DNA of 64,000 nt from Mesorhizobium sp. YIM 152430 (GTDB taxonomy: Bacteria; Pseudomonadota; Alphaproteobacteria; Rhizobiales; Rhizobiaceae), in NCBI RefSeq assembly GCF_029210365.1, contig NZ_JARGES010000018.1:124001-188000 (forward strand), written 5' to 3'. The notes below the pieces were generated by a model. It was not told where the DNA came from. It made no database searches and worked only from the letters and a program-made list of their open reading frames with translations. Shown here piece by piece: positions 48,259 through 58,585 of this stretch. Each line of letters opens with the position of its first letter. Within the stretch, counting starts at the first letter, position 1. The translations under genes and the position numbers were made by a program.

Positions 48259-49074
48259 ATGGCTCCATCCAGAGTGATCATCCTTGGCGTAGCGGTCGTT
48301 GCCGCCGCGGGGGCTGGCTTGATTGCCAGGAACATGGCGTCCGCACCGCCCGAACAGGTCTTCATCGAGTCAGGCCCGGCCGAGCCCGCCATCGCGCTGA
48401 CGGAAGTGCTCGTTCTCAGCGGCGACGTGCCGATGGGCAGCGAACTGGGGCAGCAATTGAGCTGGCAGTCCTGGCCGTCGAGCAATGTCTATGACTACTT
48501 CATCCGCCGCGACACCGACCCGAATGCACTCGAAGAGATGCGGACCGCGATCGCGCGCGTTCCGATTTACGCCGGCGAGCCGCTGCGCCGCTCCAAGCTG
48601 ATCGGCGAGGGCCAGAGCTTCATGTCGTCGATCCTGCCGTCGGGCAAGCGGGCGGTCGCCACGCAGATCTCGGCCGATACGTCGGCCGGCGGCTTCATCC
48701 TTCCGAACGATTATGTCGACGTCATCATGACCCGCCGACAGACGAACAGTTCGGGCACCGAGAGCTATTCCACCGAAACCGTGCTGCGCAACATCCGCGT
48801 CCTCGCTATCGACCAGGCGATCCAGGAGGACGAGGAAGGCCGCCGGGTGAAGGTGGGCGAAACGGCGACGCTGGAACTGTCGCCCGAGCAGGCCGAGATC
48901 ATCACGGTCGCCCAACAGATGGCCGACAGGCTCAGCCTTGCCCTGCGATCCGTCGTCGATACGCAGGAAGTCGTCACCGAGCAGGCCGATCACCTTCTTT
49001 CGGGCAGCGGGCGCCGCGGCGCCATTCGATTGATCAAATCCGGACAGGTGTCCGAAGTAGGGGGCCGCCAATGA
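48259..49074 (+). CDS. cpaB: Flp pilus assembly protein CpaB (RcpC)
   Basis: 271 residues. N-terminal membrane anchor (about 6-24), then a SAF-type domain (about 45-115, ending VPIYAGEPLRRSKL) and the RcpC/CpaB domain with AVATQISADTSAGGFILPND and YVDVIMTRRQ. It is thought to stabilise the secretin in the periplasm. The stop overlaps the cpaC ATG by four bases. Confidence 0.94.
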   Translation: MAPSRVIILGVAVVAAAGAGLIARNMASAPPEQVFIESGPAEPAIALTEVLVLSGDVPMGSELGQQLSWQSWPSSNVYDYFIRRDTDPNALEEMRTAIARVPIYAGEPLRRSKLIGEGQSFMSSILPSGKRAVATQISADTSAGGFILPNDYVDVIMTRRQTNSSGTESYSTETVLRNIRVLAIDQAIQEDEEGRRVKVGETATLELSPEQAEIITVAQQMADRLSLALRSVVDTQEVVTEQADHLLSGSGRRGAIRLIKSGQVSEVGGRQ

Positions 49075-50603
49075 TCCGCACAATCAAGAGAGCGTTGATC
49101 GGCACCACCGCCGCTTTTTTCCTGGCAGCACCGCTGACCGGCGCCGTCCTTCTAGCCGATACGGCAAGCGCGAATGCGCAGGCGCGCGTCGCCTCGCAGG
49201 CCGCGACCCAGCGCGTCAAGCTCGGTTTGAACAAGTCGATCGTCATCGACCTTCCGGCCGACGCCTATGACATCCTCGTCGCCAATCCGACGGTCGCCGA
49301 CGCGGTGACGCGCACGTCGCGGCGCATCTATCTCTTCGGCAAGCAGGTCGGCGAAACCAACATCTTCGTGTTCGGCGCCAATGGCGAGCAGATCGTCAGC
49401 CTCGACCTGTCGATCGAGCGCGACGTCGCGGGCCTCGAGGATCATCTGAAGCGCTATCTGCCGAATTCGGCGATCAAGGTCGAACTGATCAACGACAACG
49501 TCGTCCTGTCGGGCACGGTGGATACGCCGCTCGATGCCAAGCGCGCCGAACAGATCGCCCAGCTCTTCGTCTCGGGCGGCGAGGCGACCACCGGCCAGTT
49601 CGCGCAGACCGCCGCCGGCGGCGCCGCGACGGGCGGCGTCGACATCAACAACCCCGACAACGAGCGCCGCGTCTCGCAGATCGTCAACATGCTGTCGATC
49701 ATCGGCGAGGATCAGGTCACGCTGAAGGTGACGATTGCCGAAGTCTCGCGCTCGGTCATGCGCCAGTTGGGCGTGAATATGGTTGGTGGCGGCAGGGACG
49801 GGATCAGTTGGTCGACCATTAGCGACAATGTTGCCGGCCTTGGAAAGCCGCTCTCGAGCAGCGGCTTCGGTATCGGCGGCTCGTCGCTCGACGCCTACTT
49901 CAACGCGATGGAACAGTCGGGCGTCATGAAGACGCTTGCGGAACCCACATTGACCGCCGTTTCCGGCGAGAAAGCGACGTTCCGCGTCGGCGGCGAGTTC
50001 AATATGGTCACTGACCGCGACGTAGATGACGACTTGACGGTCGCCTACGAAGTCGAAAAAATTGAGTACGGCATCGGACTTGAATTCCAACCGACAGTGC
50101 TGTCGCCTGGCCGCATCAGCCTGAAGCTGCGCACCCAAGTGTCGGAGCCGACGACCGAAGGATCGGTTTCCTTCGGAGGCGCATCAGCAAGAAATCAGCG
50201 GGGCAACACGCCGGGCACGAACATCATCTCGATCCGCAAACGCCTCGCCGACACCACCGTCGAGTTGCCATCGGGCGGCTCGATGATGATCGCCGGCCTC
50301 GTCCGCGACGACGTTCGCCAGTCGATCAACGGCCTGCCGGGCCTGTCCAGAGTTCCAGTCCTCGGCGCGCTTTTCCGCAGCCGTGCCTTCGAGCGCAACG
50401 AGACCGAACTCGTCATCATCGTCACGCCCTATCTGGCGCGCCCGGTGGCCCGCAACGAACTGGCCAAGCCGGACGACAATTTCAACCCGGCCTCCGAAGG
50501 CGCGGGCAACTTCCTTGGCCGCGTCAACCGCGTCTACGGAACCATGAAGACCGATCGGCCCGCCGGCCGCTACCACGGCGTGGTCGGGTTCATCTACAAG
50601 TAA
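49071..50603 (+). CDS. cpaC: Tad pilus secretin CpaC (RcpA)
   Basis: 510 residues forming the outer-membrane channel. A signal peptide ends near ANAQ (about residue 37). The N-terminal pilus domain (NKSIVIDLPADAYDI ... TNIFVFGANGEQIVSLDLS) is followed by a BON-like part (about 120-170) and the secretin domain (about 265-480). The latter contains VPVLGALFRSRAFERNETEL and ends in IVTPYLARPV. A Gly/Ala-rich stretch at 179-190 may be flexible. Four-base overlap with cpaB. Confidence 0.95.
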   Translation: MIRTIKRALIGTTAAFFLAAPLTGAVLLADTASANAQARVASQAATQRVKLGLNKSIVIDLPADAYDILVANPTVADAVTRTSRRIYLFGKQVGETNIFVFGANGEQIVSLDLSIERDVAGLEDHLKRYLPNSAIKVELINDNVVLSGTVDTPLDAKRAEQIAQLFVSGGEATTGQFAQTAAGGAATGGVDINNPDNERRVSQIVNMLSIIGEDQVTLKVTIAEVSRSVMRQLGVNMVGGGRDGISWSTISDNVAGLGKPLSSSGFGIGGSSLDAYFNAMEQSGVMKTLAEPTLTAVSGEKATFRVGGEFNMVTDRDVDDDLTVAYEVEKIEYGIGLEFQPTVLSPGRISLKLRTQVSEPTTEGSVSFGGASARNQRGNTPGTNIISIRKRLADTTVELPSGGSMMIAGLVRDDVRQSINGLPGLSRVPVLGALFRSRAFERNETELVIIVTPYLARPVARNELAKPDDNFNPASEGAGNFLGRVNRVYGTMKTDRPAGRYHGVVGFIYK

Positions 50604-50617
50604 GCGGGGACCGCACG

Positions 50618-51313
50618 ATGTCTGCCCATAGAACCACCTGGAATTCCCGCTTCCTGATCGCCGCCGCATTGCTCGGCTCGCTCGTCGCCGCCGGTTGCAC
50701 GCAGCGCGACAGCATCGTGGTCGGCGCGATTCCGGACGACTACCGGACCAACCATCCGATCGTCATCGCGGAAAAGCAGGAGAAGATCGACATCCCGGTC
50801 GGTCTCAACGACTACCACATGACGCGCGTGCAGCGCACGGCGCTTTCGGGCTTCATGTCGCGCTATGACGGCAAGGCCGCACCGATGGTTCATGTGCTGG
50901 TGCCCTACGGCTCGGCCAATTCGGCGGCCGCATCGCGCATCGGCGCGCAGTTCGTCAGCCACCTGCACAAGGCGGGCGTTCCGCAAAACCGCGTCGTCCG
51001 GCAATCCTATCACGCCCCGGCCGACGCCTCCGCCCCGATCCGCATCACCTACGCCAACATGCGCGCGCAGGTCGCCTCCAATTGCGGCCGCTGGCCTGAG
51101 GACATGCTGGCGCGGGTCGATAACAAGCACTGGGCCAATTTCGGCTGTTCCTACCAGAACAATCTCGCTGCCCAGATCGCCAATCCGGCCGATCTGCTCA
51201 CCCCGCGCGAGACGACGCCGATCGACGCCCAGAACCGCTCGAACGCAATCGACCAGTATCAGCGCCGCCAGGTCGCGCCGGAATTCATCGGCACGTCCGA
51301 GATCAACTACTAG
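50618..51313 (+). CDS. cpaD: Tad pilus lipoprotein CpaD
   Basis: 231 residues with a lipoprotein signal: the lipobox LVAAGC places the lipidated Cys at residue 27. The CpaD domain follows, containing LNDYHMTRVQRTALSGFMSR and the conserved Cys pair in ASNCGRWPEDM and FGCSYQNNLAAQIANPADLL. CpaD is thought to assist the secretin at the outer membrane. It lies 14 bases after cpaC and before cpaE in the canonical order. Confidence 0.94.
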   Translation: MSAHRTTWNSRFLIAAALLGSLVAAGCTQRDSIVVGAIPDDYRTNHPIVIAEKQEKIDIPVGLNDYHMTRVQRTALSGFMSRYDGKAAPMVHVLVPYGSANSAAASRIGAQFVSHLHKAGVPQNRVVRQSYHAPADASAPIRITYANMRAQVASNCGRWPEDMLARVDNKHWANFGCSYQNNLAAQIANPADLLTPRETTPIDAQNRSNAIDQYQRRQVAPEFIGTSEINY

Positions 51314-51337
51314 GAGCCGCAGCGCGGGGGCATCGTC

Positions 51338-52621
51338 ATGACCAACCTGGCCTATACAACCGATCCGAACGACGCCGTCGTGCCCGATGCAGCCTCGATG
51401 CAGGCTCTGCGGCCGGTTCCGCGCATCTCGATCCAGGCATTTTGCGAAACCGATGGCGTCGCCCAGCCGATCGAGCGCGCCGGCGAGGATCGCCGCATGG
51501 CCAAGGCGCATGTGAAGGTTCATATGGGCGGCATCCAGACCGCCATCGAGTTCTATCACACCGCGCCCACGCCCAACCTGATCATCATCGAATCGCGCGA
51601 CGAACCGCGATCCCTGATCGGCAAGCTCGAAAAGCTCGCCGAGGTGTGCGACCCAGCCAGCAAGGTCGTGGTGATCGGTCACCACAATGACGTGGCGCTT
51701 TATCGCGAACTGATCCGTTTCGGCATCTCCGAATACATCGTCGCGCCCATCTCGATGGCCGACATCGTCGCCGACATCGCCAAGATATTCGTCGACCCGG
51801 AGGCCGAGCCGATCGGCCGCTCGATCGCCTTCATCGGCGCCAAGGGCGGCGTCGGCTCCTCGACCATCGCGCACAACATCGCCTGGACGCTGTCGACGCT
51901 GTTTCAGTCCGAAGTCGTGGTCGCCGACATGGACCTTGCCTTCGGCACCGCCAACATCAATTTCGACCAGGACCCCGCACAGGGCATCGCGGAGGCCGTG
52001 TTCTCGCCCGAGCGGATCGACGAGGTCTATCTCGACCGGCTGCTGGCGCAATGCGCCGAGCGCCTGTCCCTTCTCGCCGCGCCCTCGACGCTCGACCGCG
52101 TCTATGATTTCGACGCCGATGCCTTCGCCTCGTTGATCGAGACCGCCCAGCGCAGCGCGCCGACCGTGATCCTCGACGTGCCGCATGTGTGGACCGGCTG
52201 GACCCGCCAGACGCTGGCGCAGGCCGACGAGATCGTGGTCACGGCGACGCCCGAGCTTGCCAATCTGCGCAACACGAAGAACCTGATCGACATGCTGCGC
52301 AAGCTGCGCCCCAACGATGCGCCGCCCAAGCTCATTCTCAATCAGGCCGGCGTCCCCAAGCGCCCCGAGATCTCGGCCGACGATTTCGCCGAACCGCTCG
52401 GCGTCGTGCCCCTGGCCGTGATCCCGTTCGAGCCGCTTCTGTTCGGCAATGCCGCAAATAACGGCCGGATGCTCGGCGAGACGGACGCGCAGCACGCGAT
52501 CGTCAAGATCGTTCATGACATGGCGCATGTCCTGACCGGCCGCACTGAGATGAAATCGAAGAAGAAGGCCGGCATCGGCGATCTGCTGGGTCGGCTGAAG
52601 ATGAAGAAGAAGAGCGCGTGA
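51338..52621 (+). CDS. cpaE: Tad pilus localisation ATPase CpaE (TadZ)
   Basis: 427 residues. A receiver-like N-terminal domain (about 30-160) precedes a ParA/MinD-type P-loop: AFIGAKGGVGSSTIAHN. The usual second Lys of the deviant Walker A is Ser here, as in other CpaE/TadZ proteins, which polar-localise the pilus. The later motifs ADMDLAFGTANINFDQD and a Lys/Arg-rich C-terminal tail are visible. It sits between cpaD and cpaF in the usual order. Confidence 0.94.
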   Translation: MTNLAYTTDPNDAVVPDAASMQALRPVPRISIQAFCETDGVAQPIERAGEDRRMAKAHVKVHMGGIQTAIEFYHTAPTPNLIIIESRDEPRSLIGKLEKLAEVCDPASKVVVIGHHNDVALYRELIRFGISEYIVAPISMADIVADIAKIFVDPEAEPIGRSIAFIGAKGGVGSSTIAHNIAWTLSTLFQSEVVVADMDLAFGTANINFDQDPAQGIAEAVFSPERIDEVYLDRLLAQCAERLSLLAAPSTLDRVYDFDADAFASLIETAQRSAPTVILDVPHVWTGWTRQTLAQADEIVVTATPELANLRNTKNLIDMLRKLRPNDAPPKLILNQAGVPKRPEISADDFAEPLGVVPLAVIPFEPLLFGNAANNGRMLGETDAQHAIVKIVHDMAHVLTGRTEMKSKKKAGIGDLLGRLKMKKKSA

Positions 52622-52691
52622 GCGTTGCCGGGCGACGGCAGGAATTCATCTGAACCGCCGATGGCGGAGCCAGAGGACGACGGGCAATACG

Positions 52692-54182
52692 ATGTTTGGC
52701 AAGCGTGGAAACGAAGGCGGAAGCCGCACCAGTCAGGAGTTCAGGCCCGCCCCGGCGGCGCCCGTGTCCGAGTCCCTGACGCTCGACGAACGCCCCGTCG
52801 AGCGCAGTGCGGAAAGTGCCGGGGCACCTAAGCGCGCCCTTGATCCCACGCCGCCGCTGGCACCGGAGCCGCGTCGCGTCGCGCCCCAGGCCCGACCACG
52901 CTCGGAAGCCTATTACGACACCAAGAGCCAGGTCTTCTCCGCGCTCATCGACACGATCGACCTGTCGCAACTCGCCAAGCTGGAGCCTGACGCCGCGCGC
53001 GAGGAAATCCGCGACATCGTCAACGACATCATCGCGATCAAGAATTTCGCAATGTCGATCTCCGAACAGGAGGAACTGCTCGAGGACATCTGCAACGACG
53101 TCCTCGGCTACGGCCCGCTGGAGCCGCTTCTGGCACGCGACGACATCGCCGATATCATGGTCAACGGGGCAAGGCAGGTCTTCATCGAAGTCGCAGGCCG
53201 CGTCGAGCAGACGCAGATCCGCTTCCGCGACAATCAGCAGCTTCTCAACATCTGCCAGCGCATCGTCAGCCAGGTCGGCCGCCGCGTCGACGAATCCTCG
53301 CCGATCTGCGACGCGCGCCTGCCCGACGGGTCGCGCGTCAACGTGATCGCCCCGCCGCTCGCCATCGACGGCACTGCGCTCACCATCCGCAAGTTCAAGA
53401 AGGACAAGCTGACGCTCGACCAACTCGTCAGGTTCGGCTCGATCTCGCCCGAAGGCGCGGAGGTGTTGAAGATCATCGGCCGCGTGCGCTGCAATGTCAT
53501 CATTTCCGGCGGCACCGGCTCGGGCAAGACGACGCTCCTCAATTGCCTGACCAACTATGTCGACCGCGACGAACGGGTCATCACCTGCGAGGATTCGGCC
53601 GAACTCCAACTTCAGCAGCCGCATGTCGTGCGTCTGGAAACGCGCCCCGCCAATCTCGAGGGCGAGGGCGAGATCACCATGCGCGATCTCGTCAAGAACT
53701 GCCTGCGTATGCGTCCCGAACGCATCATCGTCGGCGAGGTGCGCGGAGCCGAGGTGTTCGATCTCTTGCAGGCGATGAACACCGGCCATGACGGCTCGAT
53801 GGGCACGATCCACGCCAACAACCCGCGCGAATGCCTGAACCGCATGGAATCCATGATCGCGATGGGTGGGTTCATCCTGCCGCAAAAGACGGTGCGCGAG
53901 ATCATCGTCGGCTCCATCGACGTCATCATCCAGGCGGCGCGCCTGCGCGACGGGTCGCGCCGCATCACCCACATCACCGAGGTGATCGGCATGGAAGGCG
54001 ACGTCATCATCACCCAGGATTTGATGACCTACGAGATCAAGGGCGAGGATGCCAATGGCCGGCTGATCGGCAGCCACATGTCGAGCGGCGTCGGCCGTCC
54101 CGGCTTCTGGGATCGCGCGCGCTACTATGGCGAGGAAGCACGCCTCGCCGCAGCGCTCGAAGCCATGGAGGCCCAGTCGTGA
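52692..54182 (+). CDS. cpaF: Pilus assembly ATPase CpaF (TadA)
   Basis: 496 residues, hexameric secretion ATPase powering Flp pilus extension and retraction. The N-terminal 75 residues are Pro/Arg-rich. Walker A is [12 protein letters not shown], the Asp box is in [12 protein letters not shown], Walker B is in [12 protein letters not shown] and the His box is [12 protein letters not shown]. Preceded by a 70-base gap without clear signals. Confidence 0.96.
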   Translation: MFGKRGNEGGSRTSQEFRPAPAAPVSESLTLDERPVERSAESAGAPKRALDPTPPLAPEPRRVAPQARPRSEAYYDTKSQVFSALIDTIDLSQLAKLEPDAAREEIRDIVNDIIAIKNFAMSISEQEELLEDICNDVLGYGPLEPLLARDDIADIMVNGARQVFIEVAGRVEQTQIRFRDNQQLLNICQRIVSQVGRRVDESSPICDARLPDGSRVNVIAPPLAIDGTALTIRKFKKDKLTLDQLVRFGSISPEGAEVLKIIGRVRCNVIISGGTGSGKTTLLNCLTNYVDRDERVITCEDSAELQLQQPHVVRLETRPANLEGEGEITMRDLVKNCLRMRPERIIVGEVRGAEVFDLLQAMNTGHDGSMGTIHANNPRECLNRMESMIAMGGFILPQKTVREIIVGSIDVIIQAARLRDGSRRITHITEVIGMEGDVIITQDLMTYEIKGEDANGRLIGSHMSSGVGRPGFWDRARYYGEEARLAAALEAMEAQS

Positions 54183-54204
54183 GCGGCCGGACGGGAATTC
54201 CGCG

Positions 54205-55209
54205 ATGGACATGAACCTGCTGCTCTTCATCGCACTTGCCGCCGTCAGCGCCGGCGCGCTCGCCTATGGGCTGCTCTTTTCCCGCGTCCAGAGCGAACGG
54301 ACCATCGAACGCCGCTTCGAGACGGTGCGCAATGCCGAGTCCGACCGCAACGTCGTGCGCGCCGCGCGCGACCGGGTGGCCGAGGCCGCAAAGCGCCGCA
54401 AATCGGTTCAGGACACGCTGAAGGACCTCGAGGAAAAGCAGAAGGCGCGTGGCCAGGGGCGACACAAGCCGCCCCTGAAGGTGCAGATCCGGCAGGCCGG
54501 CCTCACCATGTCGATCCGGCAGTTCTACCTTGCTTCGGCCGCGACAGGGTTCGTCATGTTTATTCTTTTCCTCCTGATGGGCGCGCCGCTTCTTCTGGCG
54601 GCCGGCGCGATGGTCGCGGGCGGGTTCGGCCTGCCGCGCTGGTTCGTTACCTTCAAGCGCGCGCGCCGCGTCAAGGCGTTTCTCGACGAATTCCCCAATG
54701 CGCTCGATGTCATCGTCCGCGCGGTCAAGTCGGGCCTGCCGCTCAACGATGCCGTGCGCATGATTGCCGGAGAATCGCCGGAGCCCGTCAAAAGCGAGTT
54801 CAAGCGCGTCGTCGAGCACCAGCAACTCGGTCTGTCGCTGCCCGAGGCGGTGATGCGGATGCCCGAATCGATGCCGGCCGCCGAAGCGAGCTTTTTCGGT
54901 ATCGTCATCCAGATCCAGAGCCAGGCCGGCGGTAATCTTTCCGAGGCGATCGGCAACCTTTCCAAGGTCCTGCGCGACCGCAAGAAAATGAAGGCCAAGA
55001 TCGACGCGCTGTCGATGGAAGCCAAGGCGTCAGCCGTGATCATCGGTTCGCTGCCGATCGTGGTCGCGCTGCTCGTCTACCTGTCAAGCCCCGGCTACAT
55101 CATGCCGCTTTTCACCACCAGCACCGGCCACCTCATCCTTCTGGTCTCCGGCATCTGGATGGCCATGGGCCTGCTCGTGATGCGCAAGATGATGAATTTC
55201 GACTTCTAG
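54205..55209 (+). CDS. tadB: Tad pilus inner-membrane protein TadB
   Basis: 334 residues from the ATG at 54205, which starts in a membrane helix (MDMNLLLFIALAAVSAGALA). A charged cytoplasmic stretch (about 30-95), two helices (about 115-155) and the T2SSF domain (about 180-305, with ALDVIVRAVKSGLPLNDAV and AEASFFGIVIQIQSQAGGN) follow, ending in another helix pair. It is the platform partner of TadC. Spacing to cpaF is 22 bases and to tadC nine bases. Confidence 0.94.
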   Translation: MDMNLLLFIALAAVSAGALAYGLLFSRVQSERTIERRFETVRNAESDRNVVRAARDRVAEAAKRRKSVQDTLKDLEEKQKARGQGRHKPPLKVQIRQAGLTMSIRQFYLASAATGFVMFILFLLMGAPLLLAAGAMVAGGFGLPRWFVTFKRARRVKAFLDEFPNALDVIVRAVKSGLPLNDAVRMIAGESPEPVKSEFKRVVEHQQLGLSLPEAVMRMPESMPAAEASFFGIVIQIQSQAGGNLSEAIGNLSKVLRDRKKMKAKIDALSMEAKASAVIIGSLPIVVALLVYLSSPGYIMPLFTTSTGHLILLVSGIWMAMGLLVMRKMMNFDF

Positions 55210-55218
55210 GAACCGGAC

Positions 55219-56208
55219 ATGACAGGCTCAGTCGTCGGCATCGTTACCGATCCCAGCTTCCTCCTGGCGGTCCTCGTCTCGGTGGCGGTGTTCGCGACGC
55301 TTTTCACAGCGCTGCCCGCTCTGTCGGGCAATCCGCTGAAGACGCGCATGAAGGCCGTCGCGCTCGAGCGCGACCAGTTGCGCGCGCAGCAGAAGGCGCG
55401 CCTTGCCAGCGAGTCCGACCGCCGCCGCAAGGGCATCCGCGAGCAGGAATCGGCGGGTATGAGGTCCATCGTCGAAAAGCTCGATCTGCGCCGCGCGCTG
55501 GCAGACGATGCGACGGTCGCCAAGCTGCGCATGGCCGGCTATCGCGGCCAGAACCCGTTGACGAAGTTCCTGTTCTTCCGCCTCGTCCTGCCCTTCGTCT
55601 TCCTTGCGGGCGCCATCGTTTATGTCTTCGGCCTCGGCGCTTTTGCCGAGCAGCCCAACTTCATCCGTGGCCTGATCTGCGTGATTGCGGCCTATGCTGG
55701 CTTCTACGTGCCGGTTCTCTACGTCTCCAACCGGGCGAACAAGCGCAAGCAGTCGATCCAGCGCGCCTGGCCCGATGCGCTCGACCTGATGCTGATCTGC
55801 GTGGAATCGGGCATTTCCGTCGAGGCCGCCTTTCGCAAGGTGGCAGAGGAAATAGGCTCGCAATCGGTCGAACTTGCCGAGGAACTCGTGCTGACCAATG
55901 CCGAATTGTCGTTCCTTCAGGAACGCAAGCAGGCTTATGAGAACCTTGCCAGCCGTACCGGCCTGGAAACCGTCCGCTCCGTCTCGCAGGCGCTCATCCA
56001 GGCCGAGCGCTACGGCACCCCGGTCGCGCACGCTTTGCGCGTGCTCTCGGCCGAAAGCCGGGAGGCGCGCATGACGGCGGCCGAGAAGAAGGCGGCCGCC
56101 CTGCCGCCCAAGCTCACCGTGCCGATGATCCTGTTCTTCCTGCCCGTGCTCTTTGCGGTCATCCTCGGCCCGGCCGGCATCCAGATCTCGCAGCAGAACG
56201 TTTTCTGA
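55219..56208 (+). CDS. tadC: Tad pilus inner-membrane protein TadC
   Basis: 329 residues. N-terminal helix (about 10-32), charged cytoplasmic segment, two helices (about 117-165) and the T2SSF domain (WPDALDLMLICVESGISVEA ... VSQALIQAERYGTPVAHALR), with a last helix near 295-318. It is paralogous to TadB. It is the last recognised tad gene; no TadD-like TPR gene follows, unlike several rhizobial loci. Confidence 0.94.
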   Translation: MTGSVVGIVTDPSFLLAVLVSVAVFATLFTALPALSGNPLKTRMKAVALERDQLRAQQKARLASESDRRRKGIREQESAGMRSIVEKLDLRRALADDATVAKLRMAGYRGQNPLTKFLFFRLVLPFVFLAGAIVYVFGLGAFAEQPNFIRGLICVIAAYAGFYVPVLYVSNRANKRKQSIQRAWPDALDLMLICVESGISVEAAFRKVAEEIGSQSVELAEELVLTNAELSFLQERKQAYENLASRTGLETVRSVSQALIQAERYGTPVAHALRVLSAESREARMTAAEKKAAALPPKLTVPMILFFLPVLFAVILGPAGIQISQQNVF

Positions 56209-56308
56209 CCCCGAGCGGTCGCCGGAACGAAAGGCCGGGCGCCGCGTTTCAGCCTCCAATCCGCCCGATTGCCGCCGGCATTCGCGGATGGCAGTCCGGG
56301 GAACCGTC

Positions 56309-57472
56309 ATGAAGAGCGAATTCGATCCAGCGGGGCCGTCCGTGCCGTCCGAGCCGGCACCTGCGCGCGACAGGGATTTGCGTCTCATCCGGACCTTCAT
56401 GCTCGGTCTCTTCATGTTCGCCGCGGTCTATGCGCTCTACTTCGCGCGCGACTTCTTCATGCCGATCGTGCTGGCCTTCCTGCTGGCGCTGATGCTGACG
56501 CCCATCGTGCGCTTTCTGCGCAAGCGCGGCGTGCCCGAGGCGCTTTCGGCGACGCTGCTCGTCTTCCTGTCGATGACGACGATCGCCACGACCGGCTATT
56601 TCCTGTCCGGGCCTGTGGTGGAACTCGTCAACGACGCGCCGACCATCGGCCGCCGGCTGACCGACCGGCTCGAAGAAGTGCGCCGCCCCTTCGAAAGGGT
56701 CATGGAAGTTTCGCGTCAGGTCGACGAAGCGGCCGAGACGGCGTCGGAACCGGATGTCCAGCGCGTCGTCGTCTCGCAGCCGGGCATCGTGTCGCGCGCC
56801 GCAGGCAATCTTCTGTCGGCTTCGACCACGGCCGCGATCACCTTCGTACTGTCGCTCTTCCTGCTTGCCTCGGGAACGATGTTCTACGAGAAGATCGTCC
56901 AGTCCTTCACCAAGATGAGCGAGAAGAAGCGGGCCTTGCGGGTCGTCTACGACGTCGAGCGCGAGATCTCGCGTTACCTTCTTACCGTCGCCGCCATAAA
57001 CACCGGCCTCGGCCTGACGGTGGGAACGGGTCTTTGGGTGCTTGGAATGCCGATGCCTTTCGTCTTTGGCGTTGCGGCCGGCCTCCTGAATTTCCTGCCC
57101 TATGTCGGCGCCGCGATCACGATCATTCTCGTCGCCGTCCTGTCGATCGTGAGCTTCGACAGTTTCGCCTATGCGCTTTTGCCGCCTGCCTTCGTCCTGA
57201 CCTGCAATATCCTGGAAGGCAATTTCATCAACCCGCTGATCGTGGGGCGGCGGTTGGAGATCAACGCGGTGGCCATCTTCATCGCCGTCGCGTTCTGGTC
57301 GTGGCTGTGGGGGTTCGTCGGCGCGCTGATCGCGGTGCCGCTGCTCGTCGTGATCAAGGTCTTCTGCGATCACTTCGAAAGCCTGAGCCATGTCGGCAAT
57401 TTCCTGTCGGCGCAGCAGACGGCCGAGGAAGAGGAAGAAAGCAAGGAAGAAGCGCAGCGCGTCGCGCCGTGA
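56309..57472 (+). CDS. AI-2E-family (PerM/TqsA-type) membrane transporter
   Basis: 387 residues from ATG 56309 (gggga seven bases upstream; 56288 is possible). About eight membrane helices lie around residues 28-75, 80-100, 165-190, 225-335. Family marks are FLLALMLTPIVRFLRKRGVP, GLLNFLPYVGAAITIIL and LEGNFINPLIVGRRLEINAV. The family exports or exchanges small molecules or ions; AI-2 itself is only one reported substrate, so the name describes the fold. An acidic C-terminal tail ends in EEEEESKEEAQ. It is 100 bases after tadC and unlikely to be pilus-related. Confidence 0.9.
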   Translation: MKSEFDPAGPSVPSEPAPARDRDLRLIRTFMLGLFMFAAVYALYFARDFFMPIVLAFLLALMLTPIVRFLRKRGVPEALSATLLVFLSMTTIATTGYFLSGPVVELVNDAPTIGRRLTDRLEEVRRPFERVMEVSRQVDEAAETASEPDVQRVVVSQPGIVSRAAGNLLSASTTAAITFVLSLFLLASGTMFYEKIVQSFTKMSEKKRALRVVYDVEREISRYLLTVAAINTGLGLTVGTGLWVLGMPMPFVFGVAAGLLNFLPYVGAAITIILVAVLSIVSFDSFAYALLPPAFVLTCNILEGNFINPLIVGRRLEINAVAIFIAVAFWSWLWGFVGALIAVPLLVVIKVFCDHFESLSHVGNFLSAQQTAEEEEESKEEAQRVAP

Positions 57473-57508
57473 CGTTGGCGGGAAGCATCGTCTTTCCTAT
57501 ATCCGGGC

Positions 57509-58543
57509 ATGGACCATGCCCCGGATGACGCGATGACCCTTCTTTCCGTACTCGACCTTTCGCCCGTGCCCGACGGTGCCACGACTGCCAAGGCGCTTGC
57601 CAACACGCTCGATCTGGCGCGCCACGCCGATCGTCTCGGCTATAATCGCTATTGGCTGGCTGAACACCACAACATGCCAGGGATCGCGAGCGCCGCGACG
57701 GCGGTCGTGATCGGCCATGTCGCGGGCGGCACCTCGCGCATCCGTGTCGGGGCTGGGGGCATCATGCTGCCGAACCACGCGCCGCTGGTGATCGCCGAGC
57801 AGTTCGGCACGCTGGCCTCGCTCTATCCCGGCCGCATCGACCTCGGTCTTGGCCGCGCACCCGGCACCGACCAGTTAACCGCCCACGCGCTGCGCCGGTC
57901 GCTTTCCGGCGACGTGAACCAGTTTCCGAACGACGTTCTCGAACTCCTCGCCTATTTCAAGCCGGCCGAACCGGCCCAGCGCGTGCGCGCGGTGCCGGGC
58001 GAGGGAACGAACGTGCCGGTGTGGATTCTGGGGTCGAGCCTTTACGGCGCGCAGCTCGCAGCCGCGCTCGGTCTGCCCTACGCCTTCGCCTCGCATTTCG
58101 CTCCGGCCGAACTCGACCATGCGCTCGAAATCTATCGGACGCGTTTCGAGCCGTCGGAATATTTCGACAAACCTTATGTCATGGCAGGGCTGAACATCGT
58201 TGCGGCGCCGAGCGACGAGGAGGCGCGCTATCTGTTTTCGTCGTTGCAGCAGGCCTTCGTCAATCTGCGCTCGGGCAGGCCGGGAAAATTGCCGAAACCC
58301 GTCGAAAACTTCGAGCAGCAGATCGACCCTATGGCGAGGGCAATGCTCGACCAGGCGCTGACCTGCGCCATCGTCGGCTCGCCGCAAAAGGTGAAGACCG
58401 GCCTCGACGCGTTCATCGCGCGCACCGTCGCGGACGAACTGATGGTGACGGCGCAAATCCACGATCACGCGGCGCGCGTGCGGTCTTTTGAGATATTGGC
58501 CGAGGTTCACGGACAGCCGGCCATGACCATGGCCGCCGAATAG
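57509..58543 (+). CDS. LLM-class flavin-dependent oxidoreductase (MsnO8/YhbW-like)
   Basis: 344 residues (alternative start 57533, [13 protein letters not shown]). Luciferase-like TIM barrel: [56 protein letters not shown] and [13 protein letters not shown] match the MsnO8-type subfamily. It uses FMNH2 or F420-like cofactors on an unknown substrate. A perfect terminator hairpin immediately follows, shared with the convergent Kazal gene. Confidence 0.9.
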   Translation: MDHAPDDAMTLLSVLDLSPVPDGATTAKALANTLDLARHADRLGYNRYWLAEHHNMPGIASAATAVVIGHVAGGTSRIRVGAGGIMLPNHAPLVIAEQFGTLASLYPGRIDLGLGRAPGTDQLTAHALRRSLSGDVNQFPNDVLELLAYFKPAEPAQRVRAVPGEGTNVPVWILGSSLYGAQLAAALGLPYAFASHFAPAELDHALEIYRTRFEPSEYFDKPYVMAGLNIVAAPSDEEARYLFSSLQQAFVNLRSGRPGKLPKPVENFEQQIDPMARAMLDQALTCAIVGSPQKVKTGLDAFIARTVADELMVTAQIHDHAARVRSFEILAEVHGQPAMTMAAE

Positions 58544-58545
58544 AT

Positions 58546-58576
58546 CGGTAAGGCCGGCATCGCGCCGGCCTTACCG
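58546..58576. terminator. Perfect 13-bp bidirectional terminator hairpin
   Basis: CGGTAAGGCCGGC (58546-58558) and its exact inverted copy (58564-58576) close a 5-base loop ATCGC, between two converging genes. There is no T tail, so it may act with Rho or by stem stability. The stem starts two bases after the oxidoreductase stop. Confidence 0.8.
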
Positions 58577-58585
58577 CATCTCAAA

